From assembly GCF_005796225.1 (NCBI RefSeq), contig NZ_VAHO01000005.1:124001-188000 (forward strand): a DNA stretch of 64,000 bases, written 5' to 3'. The first letter of the stretch is position 1. Each line of letters begins with the position of its first letter. Source of the stretch: Pseudarthrobacter sp. NamE5. Its GTDB lineage: Bacteria > Actinomycetota > Actinomycetes > Actinomycetales > Micrococcaceae. Under the pieces are notes generated by a model that worked only from the letters and a program-made list of their open reading frames with translations, ran no database searches and had not been told where the DNA came from. Positions 8,286 to 16,409 of this stretch are shown piece by piece. Made by a program: the position numbers and the translations under genes.

Positions 8286-9439
8286 TGCGCCGCCTCCGCC
8301 CGGATCCCGGCTCCTGACGTTGCAGGATTGGCTGCCATGACCTGTTCGTAGTGGCCCACCAGCTCCCCGCACAGCGCAGGCCAGGTCCTCTCCTGGACGG
8401 AGGCATGCGCCGCAGCAGCGAACGCACGGCGCTTGGCGTCGTCGCCCATCAGGTCCAGGACGCGGGCGCGCAGGGCGGACAGGTCCCCGGGTTCATAGAG
8501 CCAGCCCGTCCGGGAGTTCTCCACCAGGTCCAGCGGTCCGCCCCGGCCTGTGGCCACCACCGGCACACCCGATGCCATGGCCTCCTGGATGGTCTGGCAG
8601 AACGTTTCGAACTCGCCCGGATGGACAAAAAGGTCAAAGGACGCCATGGCGCGGGCAAGCTCATCGCCGGCCAGGAAGCCGGTGAACACCGCGTCCGGCA
8701 GGGCCTCCTCGAGCGCGGCCCGCTGTGGCCCGTCCCCGACAATGACGAGCGTCGCATGAGGAACCCCTGCCAGGGCGGCCAGGTCCTCCACCTGCTTCTC
8801 CATGGCCAGCCGTCCCACATAGCCGATGATCCGGTCGCCGCCGGGAGCCACCGAGGCCCGCCACCCGTCGTCGCGCTTCTCCGGAGTGAACCTGCCGGTG
8901 TCCACGCCACGGCGCCACATCTGCACCCTGGGGATGCCCCGGCCGCGCAACTGGTTCAGCGCGAAGGTGGAGGGCGCCAGGGTGCGGGAGGCGAGCAGGT
9001 GGATGTTTTCCACCCGGTTCCAGGCCCAGCTCTCCAGGAACGGAACGCCGTACCGCGCCGCGTAACTGGGAACTTCGGTCTGGTAGATGGCCACCGTGGG
9101 GATGCCCAGCTGGTGTGCAGCCTGGGCCGCCCGCCAGCCCAGGACGAACGGCGAGGCCAGGTGGACGACGTCGGGTGCGTAGTCGGCAAGGATTCGCTTG
9201 ACCCGGTACACACCGCCCATCGCCACCCGCACGTTGGTGTACCCGGCAAGCGGCACGGCCGGCAGCCGGTGCACCTCGGCGCCCTTGACCGTGCCGGCCG
9301 CTTCGCCGTCCTGCGCGGAAGGAGCGATGACCAGGACGTCGTCGCCCCGGCCTTCAAGATGCTCCAACACCCGCAGGATGGAATGCGTGACACCGTTCAT
9401 CAACGGAAGAAATGATTCAGCAACAATTGCGATCCTCAC
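8282..9439 (-). CDS. GT4-family glycosyltransferase (GDP-mannose-dependent mannosyltransferase-like)
   Basis: A 385-residue GT-B enzyme. The N-terminal domain starts MRIAIVAESFLPLMNGVTHS and has LASPFVLGWRAAQAAHQLGIP and AIYQTEVPSYAARYG, the acceptor-side pattern of MgtA/PimC-like mannosyltransferases of actinobacteria. The C-terminal donor site shows IGYVGRLAMEKQVEDL and the EX7E motif in EFETFCQTIQEAMASGVPVVA. It likely adds mannose or another sugar to a glycolipid at the inner leaflet. GGAGGAG precedes the ATG. It overlaps the dehydrogenase gene by 4 nt, so the pair forms an operon. The actual donor and acceptor are inferred from family likeness only. Confidence 0.82.
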   Translation of the reverse strand: MRIAIVAESFLPLMNGVTHSILRVLEHLEGRGDDVLVIAPSAQDGEAAGTVKGAEVHRLPAVPLAGYTNVRVAMGGVYRVKRILADYAPDVVHLASPFVLGWRAAQAAHQLGIPTVAIYQTEVPSYAARYGVPFLESWAWNRVENIHLLASRTLAPSTFALNQLRGRGIPRVQMWRRGVDTGRFTPEKRDDGWRASVAPGGDRIIGYVGRLAMEKQVEDLAALAGVPHATLVIVGDGPQRAALEEALPDAVFTGFLAGDELARAMASFDLFVHPGEFETFCQTIQEAMASGVPVVATGRGGPLDLVENSRTGWLYEPGDLSALRARVLDLMGDDAKRRAFAAAAHASVQERTWPALCGELVGHYEQVMAANPATSGAGIRAEAAQ

Positions 9440-9539
9440 TCCTCCACGGTGGGCGCCTGCCTTGAAAAGGCGGGGGAGAAAGCGTTACCCCGAGGAAAAG
9501 GCTGGGTGAACAGCAGCCTCCGGGGCGCAAAAAAATTAC

Positions 9540-9574
9540 TAAGCAGGCTTTGCATTTGATGCTAAGCATGCTTA
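9540..9574. promoter_or_regulatory. two TAAGCAnGCTT motifs, one a perfect palindrome
   Basis: TAAGCAGGCTT (9540-9550) and the perfect 12-bp palindrome TAAGCATGCTTA (9563-9574) start 23 bp apart, about two helical turns. They sit between the divergent glycosyltransferase and PRC-barrel genes. A related site lies before the GlsB-type gene. A protein-binding site is likely but the regulator is unknown. Confidence 0.35.
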
Positions 9575-9699
9575 CGGTAGGAGGGCAGCTAACGCGAAGC
9601 CTCAAGCAGCCGGGGCGGAGGCCGACTGCCGGGAATCCGGTGGCGGGACATCCATTCTGTTAGCTAAGCCCAGCGCAACGACACATCCAAGGAGACGTC

Positions 9700-10569
9700 A
9701 TGCTCAACAGGGAAAACATTGAAAGCCTGCTCAACAAGGGCGGCAACGTCATCGGATCCGACGGCGAGAAGATCGGTTCGATCGGGCAGCTTTACGCGGA
9801 CGACGACACGGGCGAGCCCACATGGGTCACCGTCAAGACGGGCCTCTTCGGCACCTCCCAGTCTTTCGTTCCCGTTGAAGGCGCACACAGCCAGGGCGAT
9901 GACCTGGTGGTTCCGTACACCAAGGAACACGTCAAAGACGCACCGCGGGTGGACGTGGACGGCCACCTCACCCCTGAGGAAGAGGACCGCCTCTACACCT
10001 ACTACGACCGCGGGGCACGGACGTATTCAGACACCCAGTCGGACACCCGGAACGACGTTGATTTCCAGGGCGACGCCGACCTCAACGCGGGAACCCCGAC
10101 GGCGGGACTTGCATCCGACCGCGGTACCGCTGACCGCGACTATGACACGGACCGCGGTACTGTCGGCCACGACACTTCCGGACCCAACACTGACGACGCC
10201 ATGACCCGCTCCGAGGAGCAGCTCCGCGTCGGCACCGAGCGTGAGGCCACCAGCCGCGCCCGGCTCCGCAAGTACGTCACCACGGAAAACGTCACCACGA
10301 CTGTCCCCGTGCAGCGTGAGGAAGTCCGCCTGGAGCGTGAGCCCATCACGGACGCCAACCGCGGCGCTGCCATGTCCGGGCCGGACATCAGCGAAGACGA
10401 GCACGAGGTCATCCTCCACGAGGAGCGCCCCGTGGTGGAAAAGGAAACAGTTCCGGTGGAGCGCGTCCGCCTGGACAAGGACGTCGTCCAGGACGAGGTC
10501 ACGGTCAATGAGGAAGTCCGCAAGGAGCAGATTGACGCAGACGGCGTGGACCGCGACACCCGCCGCTAA
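9700..10569 (+). CDS. PRC-barrel and DUF2382 domain protein
   Basis: A 289-residue cytoplasmic protein with two known modules. Residues 15-85 form a PRC-barrel (NVIGSDGEKIGSIGQLYADD, then FVPVEGAHSQGDDLVVPYTK). After a low-complexity Asp/Thr-rich linker (residues 105-165), residues 170-285 form DUF2382, with RLRKYVTTENVTTTVPVQRE and repeated EEVR/ERVRLDKD strands that are very rich in Glu, Arg and Val. Actinobacterial proteins of this build are common stress-associated proteins of unknown action. AAGGAG precedes the ATG by 6 nt. A terminator follows at 10588. It stands alone between divergent or convergent neighbours. Confidence 0.88.
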   Translation: MLNRENIESLLNKGGNVIGSDGEKIGSIGQLYADDDTGEPTWVTVKTGLFGTSQSFVPVEGAHSQGDDLVVPYTKEHVKDAPRVDVDGHLTPEEEDRLYTYYDRGARTYSDTQSDTRNDVDFQGDADLNAGTPTAGLASDRGTADRDYDTDRGTVGHDTSGPNTDDAMTRSEEQLRVGTEREATSRARLRKYVTTENVTTTVPVQREEVRLEREPITDANRGAAMSGPDISEDEHEVILHEERPVVEKETVPVERVRLDKDVVQDEVTVNEEVRKEQIDADGVDRDTRR

Positions 10570-10587
10570 TTCACCAGCGCGACGAAC

Positions 10588-10621
10588 GACGCCGGGAGCC
10601 AACTTGGGGGCTCCCGGCGTC
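10588..10621 (+). terminator. hairpin terminator after the PRC-barrel gene
   Basis: 13-bp perfect arms (10588-10600 and 10609-10621) with an 8-nt loop, 19 bp after the stop codon. There is no clear T-run. Confidence 0.75.
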
Positions 10622-10760
10622 GCCGTGCGTGCGGTTCTTTCTTGAACGCTGGTGCAGCCCCCGCCATGCGGTGACTGCACCAGCCAGTAGGACGAATACC
10701 TTCAGAACTTAGGTTCTTCTTCCATTCGCGGCTCCTGTTTCCCGGCTTACGGATTCCGGG

Positions 10761-11222
10761 CTATGTCCTGTCCTCCGCCATGTCCCTGGAGAACAGCCAG
10801 CCAGCAACAACCATTGCAACGCCCAGTGCCAGGTGGGTCCAGTTGTCAACCATGTTCAGCGCCAGGAAGTTGGCTGCTGAGTCCACTCCGACAATCAGCC
10901 CGTAGAGGGCCAGGACGATATACAGTACGCCTGCCCCCAGGAGGAAGTTCCGCGCTCCATGCTCGGTGCGGGACATGGCCCAGCCGGTGGCACCGACGGC
11001 CAGCTGCACGATGTTGAGCAGCATGGACACCTGGAACACGCCAAAGAGCATGGCTTGCGAAGCCGGTCCAAGGAACATCAGTTCGCTGTATTGGGTGGTG
11101 ACGCCCGGGATGAAGCCCAGGACACCCACCAGCATCAAAACAATTCCCACTCCCATGCCCACGTTTTGGACGTCTGCCCGGCCAAAGTGAACGCCGTGTG
11201 CATGTGGGGATGCGGTAGTCAT
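10761..11222 (-). CDS. DUF4383 domain membrane protein
   Basis: A 153-residue protein with four hydrophobic helices at roughly residues 22-46, 62-84, 95-116 and 128-146, matching DUF4383 of actinobacteria. Typical segments are VGIVLMLVGVLGFIPG at the start of the first helix, VGATGWAMSRT, and a fourth helix beginning NWTHLALGVAMVVAGW, where the His is conserved. The function is not known. The ATG at 11220-11222 has AGGAGG 6 nt upstream and was preferred over a site 18 nt earlier. Confidence 0.82.
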   Translation of the reverse strand: MTTASPHAHGVHFGRADVQNVGMGVGIVLMLVGVLGFIPGVTTQYSELMFLGPASQAMLFGVFQVSMLLNIVQLAVGATGWAMSRTEHGARNFLLGAGVLYIVLALYGLIVGVDSAANFLALNMVDNWTHLALGVAMVVAGWLFSRDMAEDRT

Positions 11223-11376
11223 TCTTTGCCTCCTATCCACTCTTGTGGACAGTTAAATTTTACGGCGGAGACTTGCGAAAAGCGCCGCTGCAGGCCTCTT
11301 TGAGGTTCGCCCGGATTGCGGGATTCAGCCTGTCGCTTGCAGGCCGCCGGGGGTGGCCGTGACACTATGGAGCACG

Positions 11377-12690
11377 ATGAAACTGCGTGCTGATCAGACC
11401 GGAGACCGCGGCCTTCCCATGCCTTTGTGGCTGCAGGGGGCCCTCGAAACGGCGCAGGCAGCTGTCATCTCCGCGCTGGTTGTTATCGCCCCGATCATCG
11501 CGGTATGGGCAACCGCCGGCTTCAACAACAGCGCCTTCGATGTCCTTGCACGGCTCGCCGGGCAGTCCTGGCTGCTGGTCCACGGTGTACCGCTGGAACT
11601 GAGGGCCGCCGGTTCCGATGCAGCGGCGAACGGGGAAGCCGGCGGGCTCTCGCTCATCCCGCTGGGCCTGACCCTGCTGCCGTTCCTCTTGGCCTGGCGG
11701 GCGGGCCGCCGTCTTGCCCGGGCATCCTACACCGACCAGCTCTGGCAAGCACTGCTCGGCTCATGGGCTGTCTATGCCGCCTTCGGGGCCGCCACCGGCT
11801 TCGTCTGCCGAACAGCGGACGTCGGCATCAACCCCCTGCACGCCATGTTCATCCCGCTCATTCCCTACGCGCTGGGCATGGTGATCGGGGCACGGCGCGA
11901 GGCCGGTTCATGGAGCCGGCTGATCGGCGTCGACGCCGTGGACTGGATTTCCCGCACCAGCCAGCATTCGCGCTGGGCCGGTTCCTACCTGGCGTCGGCT
12001 GCCAAGGCAGGCTTTGTGGCGGCAATTGCCGCGCTCGCCCTGGCGGCGGTGCTGCTGGCCGCTGACCTCTTCATCCACTGGAACCTGGTAGTCGCGGTGT
12101 ACGAAGCGCTCGACGCCGGCGCCATCGGAGGTGCGGCGCTCACCATCGCGCAGCTTGGGTTCCTGCCCAACCTCGTGGTCTTTGCCTTGGCCTGGACTTC
12201 GGGGGCGGGTTTCGCCATGGGTGCCGGCTCCCAGGTGGGCCCGCTGGGCACGGCAGTCGGCCCGCTGCCGTCCATTCCGGTGTTGGCAGCCATTCCCTCT
12301 GGACCGCTCGACTATGCGTTTGTTGCGCTGATCGTCCCGGTGCTGGCCGGTGTGCTGGCTGGCTGGTGGTTCCTGCGCGAAGGTGAAAACCACTTTGACG
12401 AATGGCTTTCCATCAAAGTCCGTGCCCGCTGGTTCACGGCCACGGTTTCCACCCTGGTCCTCGGAGTGCTCGTCGGGTTGGCTGCGGGGCTGCTGGCTTT
12501 TGGTCTCGCATGGGTGGCCCGCGGTTCAGCCGGCATTGGGCGGCTCACCGAGATCGGCCCGGACCCGTTGTGGACGTCAGTCTGGCTGGCTGTTGAGGTG
12601 GGGGCCGGCGTCGTGATTGGTAACGCGGCTGGGCCGTGGCTGGAACGCGAGCACGCCGCGCAGGAAGCGGACGCGAAACTGGTGTCCTAG
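11377..12690 (+). CDS. DUF6350 family (PerM-like) cell-division-associated membrane protein
   Basis: About 437 residues, almost entirely membrane: some ten hydrophobic helices with Gly/Ala-rich character, for example SALVVIAPIIAVWATAGF, LIPLGLTLLPFLLAWRAGR, and GGAALTIAQLGFLPNLVVF. This matches DUF6350, the family of Mycobacterium PerM (Rv0955), which is needed to stabilise divisome components under stress. The gene lies upstream of purN and purH, as perM does in mycobacteria, which supports the call. Start ATG with GGAG 4 nt upstream; a GTG 24 nt earlier is possible. It is convergent with a small membrane-protein gene. Confidence 0.8.
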   Translation: MKLRADQTGDRGLPMPLWLQGALETAQAAVISALVVIAPIIAVWATAGFNNSAFDVLARLAGQSWLLVHGVPLELRAAGSDAAANGEAGGLSLIPLGLTLLPFLLAWRAGRRLARASYTDQLWQALLGSWAVYAAFGAATGFVCRTADVGINPLHAMFIPLIPYALGMVIGARREAGSWSRLIGVDAVDWISRTSQHSRWAGSYLASAAKAGFVAAIAALALAAVLLAADLFIHWNLVVAVYEALDAGAIGGAALTIAQLGFLPNLVVFALAWTSGAGFAMGAGSQVGPLGTAVGPLPSIPVLAAIPSGPLDYAFVALIVPVLAGVLAGWWFLREGENHFDEWLSIKVRARWFTATVSTLVLGVLVGLAAGLLAFGLAWVARGSAGIGRLTEIGPDPLWTSVWLAVEVGAGVVIGNAAGPWLEREHAAQEADAKLVS

Positions 12691-12720
12691 GCCGTTGGCA
12701 CCTTGCTGCTTGCCGTCCGG

Positions 12721-13152
12721 CTAAGGGAGTTGGCGGGGCAGGGAATTTTCCAACTGGATCCGGCAGGCCGACTGCGCCTTGTCGGTCAGTGCACGGCCCA
12801 CACACGCCTGGTATTCGCGCACTTCGTCGAAGAACAGGGACGTGACCAGGATCAGCAGCACCATGATCGCTGCCACCACCAGTCCGGAAATGGTGCCGAT
12901 CAGCACCAGCCTGGACTCCTTCAACCTGGCAGCCCGGACCAGCAGGACAACGCCCAGGGCCACGCTGGCCGCCGTCAGGATTCCCGCCAGCCACAGGTAG
13001 TTGACGTCCAGCTGGTAGACGAAGAAGGCGCCGAGCACCGAGACGACGAACATCCGGAACAGGGTATGGGTCCTGGCAAGCGAGGCCTTGGCTGCCTCGC
13101 TGAGCGGCGGTTTCGTCCGCTGCTGCCCAGCCGGTTCCGGAGTGCTGTTCAT
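12721..13152 (-). CDS. hypothetical membrane protein
   Basis: A 143-residue protein with three hydrophobic segments: residues 33-48 (MFVVSVLGAFFVYQLD), 52-74 and 86-108 (VLIGTISGLVVAAIMVLLILV). A short extracellular tail carries two cysteines (YQACVGRALTDKAQSACR), which could form a disulfide. No family is recognised. It is divergent from purN with 39 bp between the start codons and convergent with the PerM-like gene. The ATG is the first with sensible composition downstream of a long, unlikely frame. Confidence 0.65.
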   Translation of the reverse strand: MNSTPEPAGQQRTKPPLSEAAKASLARTHTLFRMFVVSVLGAFFVYQLDVNYLWLAGILTAASVALGVVLLVRAARLKESRLVLIGTISGLVVAAIMVLLILVTSLFFDEVREYQACVGRALTDKAQSACRIQLENSLPRQLP

Positions 13153-13179
13153 GTTTTCCAGCCTACGCGAGCCTGCCCA

Positions 13180-13185
13180 TAAGCT
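13180..13185 (+). promoter_or_regulatory. -10 box of purN, leaderless start
   Basis: TAAGCT sits six bases before the purN ATG at 13192, with no ribosome-binding site between. This is the spacing expected for a leaderless transcript. Confidence 0.5.
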
Positions 13186-13191
13186 TGGACC

Positions 13192-13761
13192 ATGCGCATC
13201 GTAGTCCTCGTTTCCGGTACCGGGTCCAACCTCCAGGCTGTCATTGACGCGGTTAAGGCAGGGGAACTGGACGTTCAGATCGCTGCTGTTGGTGCCGATC
13301 GTCCGGGGACCTATGGGGTGGAACGGTCCGCTGCGGCAGGCATTCCCACCTTCGTGGTGGACTTCAAGGCATATCCGGACCGGGCCGAATGGAACGCGGC
13401 GCTGACGAAGGCCGTTGCCGCGTTCGAGCCGGACGTGGTGGTCTCCTCGGGCTTCATGCGGATTGTGAGCCCCGAGTTTATCGACGCTTTCAACGGCAGG
13501 TACCTCAACACCCACCCGGCCTTGCTGCCCGCTTTCCCGGGGGCGCACGGTGTCCGGGATGCGATGGCATACGGCGTGAAAGTCACGGGCTGCACCGTCC
13601 ACTGGGCCGACGCCGGGGTGGACACAGGACCTATCATCGCCCAGGAAGCCGTCAACATTGAGGACTCGGACACCGAGGAAACCCTGCACGAACGCATCAA
13701 GGTGGTGGAACGCCGGCTCCTGGTGTCCACCCTGGCATCCCTCGCCGCAGCCCGCCACTAA
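13192..13761 (+). CDS. purN: phosphoribosylglycinamide formyltransferase (GART)
   Basis: A 189-residue enzyme of purine synthesis that transfers the formyl group of 10-formyl-THF to GAR. Seen: VLVSGTGSNLQAVIDA (phosphate loop), VSSGFMRIVSPEFI, and the catalytic region GRYLNTHPALLPAFPGAHG, which carries the Asn and His that act in catalysis, followed by GCTVHWADAGVDTGPII with the catalytic Asp. Length is normal. Upstream lies a PerM-like gene and about 2.6 kb downstream lies purH, the last purine enzyme; in mycobacteria purN and purH are adjacent, here a DUF559 gene and an MFS gene separate them. Likely leaderless. Confidence 0.95.
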   Translation: MRIVVLVSGTGSNLQAVIDAVKAGELDVQIAAVGADRPGTYGVERSAAAGIPTFVVDFKAYPDRAEWNAALTKAVAAFEPDVVVSSGFMRIVSPEFIDAFNGRYLNTHPALLPAFPGAHGVRDAMAYGVKVTGCTVHWADAGVDTGPIIAQEAVNIEDSDTEETLHERIKVVERRLLVSTLASLAAARH

Positions 13762-13781
13762 CCCTCCACCCCTCCTCCCCA

Positions 13782-13847
13782 CCCAACTAGGTAGCAGCAG
13801 ATGTCCGAATAAGGGCCCATACCGACATCTACTGCTACCTAGTTGGG
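13782..13847. repeat. 66-bp palindromic element, copy 1
   Basis: 24-nt arms (13782-13805 and 13824-13847) with one mismatch and an 18-nt centre built around GGGCCC. The arms begin CCCAACTAGGTAGCAGCAG. It starts 20 bp after the purN stop. Copy 2 at 14837 has the same arms and centre. It could act as a transcription barrier, but there is no T-run. Confidence 0.9.
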
Positions 13848-13909
13848 GACGGAGGACGTTCCTGTGGATAACTTCTGCAGCTCCCCGGGACACTTTGTCA
13901 TCATGAGCC

Positions 13910-14845
13910 ATGAGAACTCCGCGGCCAATGCCGGACGTGCTGCCTTCCGGCGCCTTCACCTTCCAGGAAGCGGCCGACGTCGGGGTAACAGCAGGGCGGC
14001 TCCGGCACCATTCTCTCGCTACGCCGAGCAGGGGGATAAGGCAGCCGCTTCACCCTCCGCTTCCTGAACTGGAGTCGGTTGTCCGGCCGTTGACAATGGT
14101 CACCGAGTTCTGCGCTGCCTCTCATGCCACAGCCTTCACGTTGTGGTCCTTTCCCGGGTTCCTGCCGGGGAAGGATGATCCCGTTACCCACATCTCCAGG
14201 CCGGACACTCTCGCGATTCCGCGCCGCAGCGGAGTCCAGGGACACCGTGGCCAGTTCTTTGCGGATGAGATCGTGACTCATAACGGACTCCTGATCACCT
14301 CGCGGGTAAGGACCTGGTTGGATTGCTCTCGCAAGATGTGCATCGAAGAACTGACCGTTGTGGCCGACCACTTGCTGCGGATCCCGCGGGCGGAGTTTGA
14401 GGGCAGGACCGCGCCGTATGCGACGAGGGATGATCTCGAGGAAATTCTGGACCGGCACAAGGGGACACCCGGTATCAGGAAGGCGCGGGTTGCCCTGGAG
14501 CGTGCACGGGTAGGCTCGGATTCCGCGCGGGAAACCAAACTGCGGCTTGCGCTGGAGGATGCCGGCCTGCCCGAACCCCTCCTGAACATGCGCATGGACC
14601 TGGGAGCCGGCGTCGTACGCCAGCCCGACATCAGCTATCCGGAACAGGAAGTGGCGGTGGAATACGACGGCGAGGGACACTCCGAGGCGGGTCAGATCGT
14701 CCGGGATATCGCCCGTGAGGAGGACTTTGCCCGTGCCGGCTGGCTGCTTGTGAGGATTTCGAAGCGGCACATGGAGCATGGTGCACGGGCTGCCGTCGGC
14801 AAAGTCCGCTCGGCCCTGCTCAGCCGCGGCTGGTCGCCCAACTAG
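13910..14845 (+). CDS. AbiEi-like N-terminus plus DUF559 (Vsr/PD-(D/E)XK-like) protein
   Basis: A 311-residue protein. The N-terminal 40 residues (GAFTFQEAADVGVTAGRLRHH) resemble the helix-turn-helix of AbiEi-type antitoxin domains. The C-terminal 100 residues match DUF559, a very-short-patch-repair-like nuclease fold: ETKLRLALEDAGL, then PDISYPEQEVAVEYDGEGH with the D...ExxxE metal-binding pattern, then RDIAREEDFARAGWLLVRI. Such genes are common in Arthrobacter; no activity has been shown that I know of. Its last two codons and its TAG lie inside palindrome copy 2, and copy 1 lies 62 bp before the ATG. No good ribosome-binding site is seen. Confidence 0.75.
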   Translation: MRTPRPMPDVLPSGAFTFQEAADVGVTAGRLRHHSLATPSRGIRQPLHPPLPELESVVRPLTMVTEFCAASHATAFTLWSFPGFLPGKDDPVTHISRPDTLAIPRRSGVQGHRGQFFADEIVTHNGLLITSRVRTWLDCSRKMCIEELTVVADHLLRIPRAEFEGRTAPYATRDDLEEILDRHKGTPGIRKARVALERARVGSDSARETKLRLALEDAGLPEPLLNMRMDLGAGVVRQPDISYPEQEVAVEYDGEGHSEAGQIVRDIAREEDFARAGWLLVRISKRHMEHGARAAVGKVRSALLSRGWSPN

Positions 14846-14902
14846 GTAGCAGCAGATGTCGGAATACGGGCCCAATACGACATCTGCTGCTACCTAGTTG
14901 GG
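14837..14902. repeat. 66-bp palindromic element, copy 2
   Basis: Perfect 24-nt arms (14837-14860 and 14879-14902) with an 18-nt GGGCCC-centred core. The left arm supplies the codons Pro-Asn-stop that end the DUF559 gene. The right arm ends 12 bp before the stop of the convergent MFS gene. Confidence 0.92.
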
Positions 14903-14914
14903 AGGGGAGAGGGG

Positions 14915-16267
14915 CTACTCGAGGCGGCGCTGCCTGGTTTCCGGGGAGAAGAAGGCCATCCACAGCACGGCCAGCAGCACCAGTCCGCCGGCCAGCGCAA
15001 AGGAAGTGGCCAGGCCCAGCTCCGGCCAGAAGTAGTTCGCGAAGATGAGCGGGCCGAAGCCAGCCCCAAGCCGTGAGAACGTTGACGCCCAGCCGAAGCC
15101 GGTGCCGCGGAGTTCGGTGGGGTAGAGCTCGGACACGTAGGCGTAGAGCACCGGAATGGCCACCTGCACCACGAACCCGAACACCAGCAGCCAGAACACT
15201 GCTGCGGTGGGGATGTCCACCACGAAGGCAACGATCACCAGGGTCAGCGCGGACAGCGGCCCGGTGATTGCCAGGATCCATTTACGCCCCACGCGTTCCA
15301 CCAGGAGGGCCGCCACGATCACGCCCAGGAGTCCGACGGCGGCCATGGACGCTGTGGTGACGAACGCCTTGTACTCGGCGAACCCGGCGCCGATCAGGAT
15401 CCGGGGCATCCACGTCAGGGACAGGTAGTAGACCAGCAGGATGCTGAAGAACAGTGCCCAGGCCGCAGCCGTGATCTTCCAATTGAACTGCCACACCGAG
15501 CGCAGCTGGGTCCAGGCGCTGCCGGCGGAGAGCCGCGGCACGTCCTTCGCATCGGGGAGGCTGTAGGCCCGGGCTTCCGCTCCCGTGGCTGCCACCAGGC
15601 CGTCAATCACCTTGGCCGCTTCCTCGCGCCGGCCCTTGCGGATCAGGAACAGCGGGGACTCCGGCACGCTCCGCCGAACCCAGAAGACCAGCAGGGCGGG
15701 CAGGACCATCACCAGCATGGTCAGCCGCCAGTCTCCGTACAAAGCCACCAGCGCGGCGGAGACGAAGCCTGCGAGCGCTGCACCGATGGGCCACCAGCCG
15801 TCCATGGCAGTAAGTACCTTGCCGCGCTGCTTGCGCGGGGTGAACTCGCCCACCAGGGCATAGTCCACCGGGATGCAGCCGCCCAGCCCGAAGCCCGCCA
15901 TGAAGCGGAACATGCAGAACCAGATGAAGTCGGGGGAGAAGGCACCCAGCACCGTGAAGAGGGAGAAGATCAGCAGCGTCGCAGTGAACGCCTTCTTGCG
16001 CCCGATGGTGTCCGCGATGGTGCCCCAGATGAAGGCACCCAGCGCCATGCCGATCAGGTTGGACGTGCCCACCCACGCGACTTCCCCCGGGGTCAAAGCC
16101 CAGTGCGCGGAGAGCAGCGGAATGAGGATGCCGTTGAGCGTCACATCCCAGGCATCGAACATGAAGCCGAGGCCGCCGATCAGAAAGATCCTGCCCTGGA
16201 CTTTCCATCGCCATGGCAGTTCCTGGACCACCTGTTCGCCGCTCGGCACAGTGGTGTAAGTATTCAT
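14915..16267 (-). CDS. MFS transporter (sugar/niacin-porter type)
   Basis: A 450-residue, 12-helix transporter of the major facilitator superfamily. The loop 2-3 signature is GTIADTIGRKKAF, and the equivalent in the second half is LLVERVGRKW. FGLGGCIPVDYALVGEFTPRKQRGK and ELYPTELRGTGFGWASTFSR are the helix 4-5 and 10-11 motifs seen in the SV2/NiaP and aromatic-acid:proton symporter groups. The first helix carries FDAWDVTLNG, a position occupied by a conserved acidic residue in these groups. The substrate is unknown. It is divergent from purH with 142 bp between the starts. Confidence 0.85.
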   Translation of the reverse strand: MNTYTTVPSGEQVVQELPWRWKVQGRIFLIGGLGFMFDAWDVTLNGILIPLLSAHWALTPGEVAWVGTSNLIGMALGAFIWGTIADTIGRKKAFTATLLIFSLFTVLGAFSPDFIWFCMFRFMAGFGLGGCIPVDYALVGEFTPRKQRGKVLTAMDGWWPIGAALAGFVSAALVALYGDWRLTMLVMVLPALLVFWVRRSVPESPLFLIRKGRREEAAKVIDGLVAATGAEARAYSLPDAKDVPRLSAGSAWTQLRSVWQFNWKITAAAWALFFSILLVYYLSLTWMPRILIGAGFAEYKAFVTTASMAAVGLLGVIVAALLVERVGRKWILAITGPLSALTLVIVAFVVDIPTAAVFWLLVFGFVVQVAIPVLYAYVSELYPTELRGTGFGWASTFSRLGAGFGPLIFANYFWPELGLATSFALAGGLVLLAVLWMAFFSPETRQRRLE

Positions 16268-16349
16268 CGCAGCCTCCTGGGGAAAACTCTAGCCGGGCCC
16301 ACTGGCGTTCACACTCACGCTGGCACGCCGGGCAATGTCGCCTTCGCGC

Positions 16350-16355
16350 TAAACT
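16350..16355 (+). promoter_or_regulatory. -10 box of purH
   Basis: TAAACT at 16350 predicts a start of transcription near 16362 and a leader of about 48 nt before the GTG at 16410, which has GGAGA 5 nt upstream. Confidence 0.45.
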
Positions 16356-16409
16356 GGCCGTATCCCCACCAACCGCGGCGTTGTTCCGCGAGATAAGACG
16401 GAGACATTT

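Noticed and set aside
13153..13959. N-terminal extension of the small membrane protein (12721-13152) across purN
   Set aside because: The extension is antisense to purN, which has all its catalytic residues. The membrane protein starts sensibly at 13152.
16296..16340. ACTGGCG and CGCCGGGCA upstream of purH, resembling a ZTP riboswitch
   Set aside because: The two elements are too close together and lie before the likely -10 box at 16350, so they would not be transcribed with purH. No middle hairpin is seen. The real candidate is at 42871.
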